From NCBI GenBank assembly GCA_001781435.1, contig MFLV01000004.1, positions 371-36,343 on the forward strand: a stretch of 35,973 nt of DNA. The letters are read 5' to 3'. The notes below the pieces were generated by a model. It was not told the DNA's origin, did not search any database, and worked only from the letters and a program-made list of their open reading frames with translations. The translations under genes and the position numbers were made by a program. Below are positions 16,161 to 23,056 of the stretch, one piece after another. Numbering within the stretch: the stretch's first letter is position 1; each line of letters opens with the position of its first letter. The DNA is from Candidatus Kaiserbacteria bacterium RIFCSPLOWO2_01_FULL_51_21. GTDB lineage: Bacteria > Patescibacteriota > Minisyncoccia > Phycocordibacterales > 2-01-FULL-51-21.

Positions 16161-17183
16161 TCAGGTAGTGCCGAGGACTACGAGAATGGTAGTTCCTGCA
16201 ACGATACCGAGCATCGCCCAGACGCGCCGCGGAAGTGTCTCGGCTTCGTTTCTTTTCGCCACGTACACTTTCTCGGCTTCTGCGTCGCGGCGGCGCCACC
16301 ACCACCCTTTCTTCGTACCGTGCACGAGGAGCCAGGTAACCAACGCCGCATCAACTGCGGACAGACTTTCCTTGATGGCAACCACGTAATTGACATGCCC
16401 AGTTGCTTTTAGTGCAACCATATGGCATGCCGTTGCCGAGGCATACAGAACCCCGAAGAAAACGCAAGGACGGATATTTTTCCACGACCAGCAGTGTTCG
16501 TAGACCTCCCGCCCCTTCTCAAGGTGCAAGAAGAAGAAACGACGGTCGAGCGCCCCAAGCCCAAGGCACATGAGTCCGATGACGAAGAAGATGGTGGCGA
16601 GGTAAAACGCTGGACTCGAAGCATCTACAAGAATAGCGTCGTAGTACGCCGTGATCGAGTAGAGAGCCACAACCACGAGCATCATTCCCACCCCTCGGGA
16701 TTTTGATTTTTTAGCCTCTGCAGGGGCATCAGGAAGTTTCGAGCGGACAAGCAGCAGAAGAACGAAACTCGTAACCACAACGGCAATCCCGAAGTCACCC
16801 CAGTCATTGGTCGTCTTCCATTTGACTTCTTCCCCAAGCTTCACGAGCAGTGGGCCACTCACGAACATGAGCACTATCGTGAGCGGGGTCATGGGGCGAG
16901 TAAGGGTAAGGTCGGCAACCCTCGGCGCTGCGGTCGCAAGGATGAAGGCCACCGCAAGAAGACCCGCAGTGAGAAACATTTTGAGCCAGTAGCTCGGATC
17001 GACATGAGCTGGCGTTCCCTCGAGGAGGATAAGCCACCCGAAGGCAACAACGCTTGCAACTATGTACCCTGCGCCAGCGAAGTAAGCTGCCGGTAGACGC
17101 TGAAAGATTGAGGACAGCGACCACGCTATGCCATTCGGGATGCCGGCAAGCACCGCAAGAAGGAGCCCGGTGATGGGGTCCAT
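16161..17183 (-). CDS. DMT/EamA-like multi-TM transporter, copy 1
   Basis: About 10 hydrophobic helices, internally repeated DMT architecture; SD GGGAGA (17191-17196) 7 nt upstream of ATG. Confidence 0.7.
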   Translation of the reverse strand: MDPITGLLLAVLAGIPNGIAWSLSSIFQRLPAAYFAGAGYIVASVVAFGWLILLEGTPAHVDPSYWLKMFLTAGLLAVAFILATAAPRVADLTLTRPMTPLTIVLMFVSGPLLVKLGEEVKWKTTNDWGDFGIAVVVTSFVLLLLVRSKLPDAPAEAKKSKSRGVGMMLVVVALYSITAYYDAILVDASSPAFYLATIFFVIGLMCLGLGALDRRFFFLHLEKGREVYEHCWSWKNIRPCVFFGVLYASATACHMVALKATGHVNYVVAIKESLSAVDAALVTWLLVHGTKKGWWWRRRDAEAEKVYVAKRNEAETLPRRVWAMLGIVAGTTILVVLGTT

Positions 17184-17236
17184 TTCTACATCTCCCAGAT
17201 TGGTGAAGCCGCTTTCGCGGCGAACAAGCTGGGCTA

Positions 17237-17265
17237 GTGGTAACAGAAAAAATACCCCCTGTCAA
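17237..17265 (-). promoter_or_regulatory. Sigma70-type promoter TTGACA-N17-TACCAC for EamA-1
   Basis: Minus strand TTGACAGGGGGTATTTTTTCTGTTACCAC, exact consensus -35 and an extended TG. Confidence 0.7.
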
Positions 17266-17267
17266 CA

Positions 17268-17311
17268 GAACGGCTCAACAAGCGCGTTGAGCCGTTCTTT
17301 CTTCTTTTTTT
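17268..17311 (+). terminator. Rho-independent terminator hairpin (bidirectional-looking; T tract on plus strand)
   Basis: GAACGGCTCAAC-AAGCGC-GTTGAGCCGTTC followed by TTTCTTCTTTTTTT. Confidence 0.75.
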
Positions 17312-17322
17312 ATCCGCATCCC

Positions 17323-18048
17323 CTACTTTTCCTCTTCAAGCAATTTCTTCATTTTTATTTCAGCGACAAGCCAGTCTTCGGGTGTGTCGATATCGAGCGC
17401 ATATTTTGAATCCATGATGTAGCCATACGTTGAATCTCCCCACAAAGAATTATTTCCATCAAAAAGATTTTTAGTTTTGAAGGCGTAGACCGCGGAGTTG
17501 ATGAAATATGACTTCGACACATCCTGATTGCGATGAATGAGATTACGCAGTATCGCCCCATCCCCCACCCGCGTGAGAATGCCGTTTTGGTCCGGTGTAA
17601 GCTGTTTAAGAAAACTGAAATGGCCCGGCGTTTCGGAGACGCCGACAAGTGAATCAAAATCAGTGCGTTCATCAAGAAGCTTTACAATTTCTTGCAGATG
17701 AAAGACTTGTCGCCCCGGTGAAGAGGGTTCAAGGAGAATGATCCATGGCGCCTCATACTTTTCATTGTCTCGGAGCCATTCTATCGCGTGTTTTACTACA
17801 CCGAATGAACCGGCTGTATCAGAGGCAAGTTCGGTAGGACGGGTGAAGGGCACTTCGATGCCATACTGTTTCCCAACTTCGGCAATCTCGCTATCTTCCG
17901 TTGAAAGGACAAATCGGTCAAACACGCCGCTCGCTTTTCCAACTTCAATAGTCCAGGCAAGCAAGGGCTTTCCGCAGAATTCTTTAATGTTTTTCCGCGG
18001 TACTCGTTTGCTTCCGCCACGTGCCGTGACCAATCCTAAAATTTTCAT
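17323..18048 (-). CDS. neuA: CMP-nonulosonate cytidylyltransferase, NeuA copy 1
   Basis: ILGLVTARGGSKRVPRKNIKEFCGKPLLAWTIEVGKASGVFDRFVLSTEDSEIAEVGKQYG. Confidence 0.92.
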   Translation of the reverse strand: MKILGLVTARGGSKRVPRKNIKEFCGKPLLAWTIEVGKASGVFDRFVLSTEDSEIAEVGKQYGIEVPFTRPTELASDTAGSFGVVKHAIEWLRDNEKYEAPWIILLEPSSPGRQVFHLQEIVKLLDERTDFDSLVGVSETPGHFSFLKQLTPDQNGILTRVGDGAILRNLIHRNQDVSKSYFINSAVYAFKTKNLFDGNNSLWGDSTYGYIMDSKYALDIDTPEDWLVAEIKMKKLLEEEK

Positions 18049-18147
18049 TCCGTTAGAGGTTTACGAGTAAATAATATTGCGCAGTGCGTGCACCGAATAG
18101 GTGCTTCCCATCGCTTGGTATATGTTTTGTAAACTTCTAACGGGATT
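18046..18147. repeat. Inverted-repeat-bounded element (ATTCCGTTAGAGGTTTAC ... GTAAACTTCTAACGGGAT) between NeuA-1 and NeuA-2
   Basis: Near-perfect 18-bp inverted repeat (18047-18064 versus 18129-18146) plus internal hairpin GCACC-GAATA-GGTGC; the left arm includes the NeuA-1 start codon. Confidence 0.65.
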
Positions 18148-18875
18148 CATTTTGCCTCGGTTAGTTTTTTAAGCGCATGCTCGGCCGCTTCCCAATCTTC
18201 CGGATGGTCGATGTCGGCAAGATACTTTTCCTCGACGACATACGGGAGTGTTCGTTCACCGAAAAGATTGGGGCTTTCTTTATCAAAAATGAGTTCCGTT
18301 TTGCAAAGATAGATCATACCGGCACTGCGATACTCTTTGCCGAGATCTTGACGCCGTGACACCCTCTTCCATACCGGCGAACCACCAAGAAGCGTGAGAC
18401 GGCCATCAGTTTGAAGAATCATTGCCTTCTTCGAGCTAAAGTGTTCCGGGATCGGCGCGACAGAAAGCACCGAGTCGGGCTCTTCCTTGAGCATGAGCTC
18501 GACCGCTTCCTTGATATGAAATGCCTGCCGCAAGGGCGAGGTCGGCTGCAAGATCAGAAGGTAATCTGGACTGTATTTTTCGTGCTCGCGGAGCCATTCC
18601 ACTGCATGCTGCACCACGGGGAGATGCGGAGTCGTATCTTGTGCCAACTCCGAGGGACGCATAAACGGAACTTCGCATCCGTACTCGCGAGCCACCCTTG
18701 CGATTTCTTCATCATCCGTTGAGAGAATAAGACGGTCAAAAACGCCGGATTTTTTTGCGGCTTCGATAGTGTAAGCGATCAAAGGCTTCCCGAGGAGAGG
18801 CTTGACGTTCTTGCCGGGAATCCCTTTTGAGCCGCCGCGTGCGGTTATAATGCCGAGAATTTTTTTTCCTGCCAT
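18147..18875 (-). CDS. neuA: CMP-nonulosonate cytidylyltransferase, NeuA copy 2
   Basis: ILGIITARGGSKGIPGKNVKPLLGKPLIAYTIEAAKKSGVFDRLILSTDDEEIARVAREYG; LQPTSPLRQAFHIKEAVELM. ATG at 18875 preferred over GTG at 18884. Confidence 0.93.
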   Translation of the reverse strand: MAGKKILGIITARGGSKGIPGKNVKPLLGKPLIAYTIEAAKKSGVFDRLILSTDDEEIARVAREYGCEVPFMRPSELAQDTTPHLPVVQHAVEWLREHEKYSPDYLLILQPTSPLRQAFHIKEAVELMLKEEPDSVLSVAPIPEHFSSKKAMILQTDGRLTLLGGSPVWKRVSRRQDLGKEYRSAGMIYLCKTELIFDKESPNLFGERTLPYVVEEKYLADIDHPEDWEAAEHALKKLTEAK

Positions 18876-18882
18876 AGAACTC

Positions 18883-18891
18883 ACTATAACA
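18883..18891 (-). promoter_or_regulatory. Extended -10 TGTTATAGT, 7 nt upstream of the NeuA-2 ATG
   Basis: Minus strand AATTTGTTATAGTGAGTTCTATG. Confidence 0.6.
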
Positions 18892-18954
18892 AATTGGGTT
18901 TCGTAAAGGAGACGGGAATAGAATTATTACGATACATCGTAATAATTCATATTT

Positions 18955-19422
18955 TTATTTTAACCCAGGCACATCGGAGAGCGGCACTTCGGATTGTGGA
19001 ATTTTAATGATATAGAGCCGAGCGCTCGTCAAGGTTCGATGGGTATGCGGCTGCCCTGCCGGTATCAGGAGTATGTCGCCCCTGTGCAGGGTGTACTTTT
19101 TAGTTCCTCGCGCCGCGCCCTGTTTTGCTTTGAGTTCGAGGGTATTTTCAGACCCATCGGCATTTTTCTTGGTCCACGGATCAATGAGCTCTCCCTCAAC
19201 CTCAAATTCAACTTCGCCTTCCAAACAAATCCAGAGATCCGCCTCGTGACGATGAACTTCAAATTCATTGTCTACTTCACAATCTTCAAGAACATAAATC
19301 GCGGAGCTGCCTGAGGCGGATTTGAACGGCTCGAGAAGACGCTTACCTTGCATTGGAGAAACCGCAAGCGTATCGTCAGTGACTTTTTTCGGGATATAAA
19401 CGCAGAGCGAAAGATTGCTCAT
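18955..19422 (-). CDS. Cupin-domain protein
   Basis: EFEVHRHEADLWICLEGEVEFEVEG ... YTLHRGDILLIPAGQPHTHRT. Confidence 0.85.
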   Translation of the reverse strand: MSNLSLCVYIPKKVTDDTLAVSPMQGKRLLEPFKSASGSSAIYVLEDCEVDNEFEVHRHEADLWICLEGEVEFEVEGELIDPWTKKNADGSENTLELKAKQGAARGTKKYTLHRGDILLIPAGQPHTHRTLTSARLYIIKIPQSEVPLSDVPGLK

Positions 19423-19428
19423 GAAGAG

Positions 19429-19437
19429 AGGGTAACA
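19429..19437 (-). promoter_or_regulatory. Extended -10 TGTTACCCT, 6 nt upstream of the cupin ATG
   Basis: Minus strand GATGTTACCCTCTCTTCATG. Confidence 0.5.
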
Positions 19438-20370
19438 TCACGCCCCTTGCCCCTGCAAGAAAGCCTTCCTGCGCATCCCATTAAACACGCTAGGATCAGC
19501 AAACGAGTAAGCGATAAAGAAGCCAAGTATCCCGATTATTTTCCCGAGCGTGAACGGCTCGCTGAAAAAGAGCACGCCGAAAATTACTGCGCCGACAAGA
19601 TAGGTGCCGAACATGACGACCTTGGCAAGCGCGATCGTCCCGCCGTTTTTGTACGTCAAAAGCTTGAAGGAAATCATGGTAAGAGTCACAGAGCCCATCA
19701 GAAGCGGAACGTACCAAAGAGCGCTTCGGAAAAGTTCTATCCCCTTCCACGATCCGACAAGGACAATGCCGGCAAAGGAGCACAGTACGGTCGTAGTGCC
19801 AATCCAAAAATTATTGGCAAAGGGATAGGCGACCCGAGAGAGAGCCCGCGTAATACCCTCGTTCAGTCCGCCGAGAAGCGCAACGCCAAAATACAAAAGT
19901 AGCCAAGGGGGAAGCGTTCGGAAATAGTGAAGCGGCGGAAAATTGAGCATCGCGTACCCGGCGAGAAAAAAAACGGCAATACTAACCCACTGGAGAGGAA
20001 TAAGCCGATTGCCGAAAAAAATACGGTCGATAAAAATGCCGGGGATGACAGTAAGCGTTGCAATGAAGGTCGTAATACCAACATCGGCGTCTTCAAAGGT
20101 AAAAGCGTAGAGGCTCAAGATGGTCATGCCGAATGCGGAGAGACCAAATACGAATGAGCCAAAAACAGCACGCCAGGTCGGCACCAAAGGTTCTCGGCGC
20201 TTAAGCGCCCCGAGAAGTCCACCAAGTCCTTGTACGCTGCCGATAGCAAACGAGGCCCACAAGACACTTGGGGAGCCGTGTGTGGAACTCAATAATTTAG
20301 CCAAAAGGGTATTGACAACTTTAGTGAGCCCCTCCCCGCCAGCATACCCGACCCATTTTGGCATTCCCAT
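19438..20370 (-). CDS. DMT/EamA-like multi-TM transporter, copy 2
   Basis: About 10 hydrophobic helices; SVTLTMISFKLLTYKNGGTIALAKVVMFGTYLVGAVIFGVLFFSEPFTLGKIIGILGFFIA is typical of EamA. Confidence 0.75.
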   Translation of the reverse strand: MGMPKWVGYAGGEGLTKVVNTLLAKLLSSTHGSPSVLWASFAIGSVQGLGGLLGALKRREPLVPTWRAVFGSFVFGLSAFGMTILSLYAFTFEDADVGITTFIATLTVIPGIFIDRIFFGNRLIPLQWVSIAVFFLAGYAMLNFPPLHYFRTLPPWLLLYFGVALLGGLNEGITRALSRVAYPFANNFWIGTTTVLCSFAGIVLVGSWKGIELFRSALWYVPLLMGSVTLTMISFKLLTYKNGGTIALAKVVMFGTYLVGAVIFGVLFFSEPFTLGKIIGILGFFIAYSFADPSVFNGMRRKAFLQGQGA

Positions 20371-20377
20371 ACTCTGA

Positions 20378-21805
20378 CTATATCTCGTTTATGGCGCGGA
20401 GGATATGTCCCACAATCCGCTCACTCGCTCTGCCATCGAGTTTAGAGCAGAGTTTCTTCTGAAGAGCCAGGACATTCTCGCGATTCGCATCCGGGTGTTT
20501 CAAAAATTCGCCGATAGCCGCCAGCAGCTCTTCTTTCGAATTGACGTTGCGCACACCGCCCGTCTCAAGCACGTGCTTATAGTGCGAAAGATGTTTGAAG
20601 CGCTTAATGCTTTGGCTGAAGGGCCTTTTCTGATACCCATCAAAATTAATGTTGATGATGGGCTTGAGAAAAGCGCTCGCCTCTACATTCACGCTCGAGT
20701 ACGTGCTTATGATGACATCGGCGTAGTACAGAAGATTCATAAGGTGAACCAAACCGTTAATCGAGGGGTACCAGCGATTTCCCCGATGCGGAAAGATTCT
20801 TTGCGGCTCAACCCAGTCAATATAAACATCCGGCTGTTTTTCAAACCTATCGAATTTTGCATGCTCCTCAGGTATTGCCGGATAGGGACGAATGAATAAC
20901 TGCGCTCCAGAAAACTCTCCGCCCCCCTGCATTTCCTTCAGAAGGATGTCAGCAACGTCACCATCGTCCGGCATATATGAACCACAGGAAAAAAGGGCGA
21001 CGACTTTTCGAGCAGGGTCGAGGCCGAACTCCTTGAAAAATGCTTCGCGGGTGAGAAGAAATTCCTTCTTCGCAAAAAGATCGTACTGCGGGATACCCAC
21101 AATCGCGACCTCACGCTCCGCATAGTCTTGCAGCTCAATTGCTTCGCGCTTGAAGGGCTCCGCCCATACCAGAAGTTCATCGACATGGAAAGGTTCGTAG
21201 CGTTTCGGCAGATGGTCCCAGCTCCCCGGTATGCCGATAGTCTTTATCCCTTGCCGCTTCGCCTCCCGCAAAATACTCACATCCTGAACCGAGAGCGCAT
21301 CGGGAAGAAACACGAGATCGGGACAATACTTTTCAAACAGAGCTTGATGCGGGCGCTCACGGTATACGAGAAGGCCGAGCCGCGGCATAAGCGCGCATTT
21401 AAACCATCGCCACCTGCCGAGCGTATGTGCTAAAAGAAGCTTTACCGGATAGAGCAAGCGCCCCTTTTTTCCTCCCGCGACTGGCTTATCAAGACGAATG
21501 CCGTGCCAGGCAAAAAGCCGCGCACCTTCGGTAAAAATGAGATAGGTTGCGAGGAAGTTGTACAGCTTCTTTGAAAATTTCTTGATGCGAAGTTCCACCA
21601 CTATCGGTTCGATAGTCACCCGCTCGCTCTCAAAATCTTCCCGCATCTTTGCATATGCCAATTCAGGCACCAAAAGCACCACGCGCGCCCCGGTGTCCAC
21701 CAAGCGTTTCAAAACACTTTCGGGCAACATAAGCATGCTCCGCATGATCTGCGGAGCCGAAATGCTCATAAAAATTGTTTTCGTGTCTTTTTGTGTGACC
21801 TCCAT
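20378..21805 (-). CDS. GT-B-like putative glycosyl/polyol-phosphate transferase (CDP-glycerol glycerophosphotransferase-like), copy 1
   Basis: IPGSWDHLPKRYEPFHVDELLVWAEPFKREAIELQDY..VAIVGIPQYDLF; DVIISTYSSVNVEASAFLKPIININFDGYQKRPF. Shares C-terminal motifs with 31487-32869 and 32873-34246. Confidence 0.65.
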   Translation of the reverse strand: MEVTQKDTKTIFMSISAPQIMRSMLMLPESVLKRLVDTGARVVLLVPELAYAKMREDFESERVTIEPIVVELRIKKFSKKLYNFLATYLIFTEGARLFAWHGIRLDKPVAGGKKGRLLYPVKLLLAHTLGRWRWFKCALMPRLGLLVYRERPHQALFEKYCPDLVFLPDALSVQDVSILREAKRQGIKTIGIPGSWDHLPKRYEPFHVDELLVWAEPFKREAIELQDYAEREVAIVGIPQYDLFAKKEFLLTREAFFKEFGLDPARKVVALFSCGSYMPDDGDVADILLKEMQGGGEFSGAQLFIRPYPAIPEEHAKFDRFEKQPDVYIDWVEPQRIFPHRGNRWYPSINGLVHLMNLLYYADVIISTYSSVNVEASAFLKPIININFDGYQKRPFSQSIKRFKHLSHYKHVLETGGVRNVNSKEELLAAIGEFLKHPDANRENVLALQKKLCSKLDGRASERIVGHILRAINEI

Positions 21806-21809
21806 GCCG

Positions 21810-22331
21810 TTACTTTGTCTCGCCAAAAAACGTGAGGAGCATTCGGACGCCTTCTTCGACCGAGGTACGGTCAGTTTTTATAACGCACTCCGGATTATCC
21901 GGTATCTCATAAGGACTCTCCTCATGCACGCCGATGAAATTCGCGAGCTCTCCGGCTCGGGCTTTTTTATAGAGCCCTTTGGTGTCGCGCGCCTCGCAGA
22001 CCACAAGCGGACAATCAACAAAAACTTCAACATACTTATCTCCAAGTCTTTGCCGTGTCGATGTCCTGTCTTCACGATACGGGGCGATGACCGGCACCAA
22101 TACGAAATCCGCTTCGGCGCTGTGTTTTTCTGCAAGCTCCGCAATAAGCCGGTTGTTCTCGCGGATATCTTCGCGTGAAAATCCGAGTTTCCGGCCATGC
22201 ATCTGCCGCACTTCATCGCCGTCAAGAAATGTCACACGCTTCCCCTGCGCCTCAAGCTCTTTTTGAAGCGCAAGGGCGAGCGTCGTTTTTCCTGAACCGC
22301 TCAATCCGGTAAACCATACTATCTTTCCCAT
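21810..22331 (-). CDS. cysC: Adenylylsulfate (APS) kinase
   Basis: VWFTGLSGSGKTTLALALQKELEAQGKRVTFLDGDEVRQ P-loop and substrate motifs; LGFSREDIRENNRLIAELA; YVEVFVDCPLVVCEARDTKGLYKKARAGELANFIGVHEESPYEIP. Confidence 0.95.
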   Translation of the reverse strand: MGKIVWFTGLSGSGKTTLALALQKELEAQGKRVTFLDGDEVRQMHGRKLGFSREDIRENNRLIAELAEKHSAEADFVLVPVIAPYREDRTSTRQRLGDKYVEVFVDCPLVVCEARDTKGLYKKARAGELANFIGVHEESPYEIPDNPECVIKTDRTSVEEGVRMLLTFFGETK

Positions 22332-22338
22332 GACACCT

Positions 22339-22347
22339 ATGGTAACA
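22339..22347 (-). promoter_or_regulatory. Extended -10 TGTTACCAT, 7 nt upstream of the cysC ATG
   Basis: Minus strand GTTTGTTACCATAGGTGTCATG. Confidence 0.55.
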
Positions 22348-22417
22348 AACCACCTTCACCAAGGGACACAGTTTTCTTACGGGAAAAGTATTGCATTACT
22401 ATGGGGTGAGGGTGGGC

Positions 22418-22446
22418 TTGCATTTATAAAAATAATATGATATAAT
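22418..22446 (+). promoter_or_regulatory. Sigma70-type promoter TTGCAT-N17-TATAAT
   Basis: Consensus -10 and near-consensus -35 with 17-bp spacer; followed by SD AAAGGAG (22468-22474). Confidence 0.8.
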
Positions 22447-22481
22447 GTTACTAGTAAATTGCACAGCAAAGGAGACGCGCG

Positions 22482-22985
22482 ATGGCCATAAGAAAACCCG
22501 GAATCCAGGTTGACATCCCTGGATTCCACAAAATCGACCTGCGGGTCTTGGTGACCGACTACACCGGTACCCATGCCTGCGGCGGTGTGCTCGTGCCCGG
22601 CGCCCGCGAACGCCTCGTGAGACTCTCGGAGCTTTTGGACATCCACGTCCTCACCTCTGACACCTTCGGAACGGTGAAGAAGGAACTCGCGGGTATCCCC
22701 CACACGCTTCGCCTACTCGACGGCAAGTCGCACGACAAGCAGAAGGCGAAGTTCATTTGGGAACTCATTCGCGGTAACCGCATCGCCGCGTTCGGCAACG
22801 GTCGAAACGATCGGCTCATGCTTCGGGCCGTTCGGCAAGCGGGAGGTATCGCCGTCGCCATCGATAACGGCGAGGGATGCGCCGTCGAGGCTCAACGCGA
22901 AGCGAATGTCTTCGTGCATGGGTCGATAGCGGCACTCGACCTCTTGTTCGACACGAATCGCCTCAAGGCGACACTGCGAGCATAG
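22482..22985 (+). CDS. Small HAD-family protein resembling soluble P-type ATPase (P-domain only)
   Basis: LRVLVTDYTGTHACGGVLVPGARERL (HAD motif I region); HVLTSDTFGT; KAKFIWEL; AFGNGRNDRLMLRAVRQAGGIAV (GNGxNDxxML). Confidence 0.8.
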   Translation: MAIRKPGIQVDIPGFHKIDLRVLVTDYTGTHACGGVLVPGARERLVRLSELLDIHVLTSDTFGTVKKELAGIPHTLRLLDGKSHDKQKAKFIWELIRGNRIAAFGNGRNDRLMLRAVRQAGGIAVAIDNGEGCAVEAQREANVFVHGSIAALDLLFDTNRLKATLRA

Positions 22986-23002
22986 CGGTTCGAGCCAAGT
23001 TA

Positions 23003-23032
23003 AAAGGGTGGTTGCAGATGCAACCACCCTTT
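23003..23032. terminator. Hairpin downstream of the HAD gene
   Basis: AAAGGGTGGTTGC-AGAT-GCAACCACCCTTT, 13-bp perfect stem. Confidence 0.65.
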
Positions 23033-23056
23033 CCTGCTTAATTCGCATAAGACACC

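Noticed and set aside
16072-16305. N-terminal 78-aa extension of NeuB copy 2 in the ORF track
   Set aside because: Arg/Ser-rich, crosses a terminator hairpin and overlaps the EamA-1 3' end; the conserved NeuB N-terminus begins at MKPLKFG (16071).
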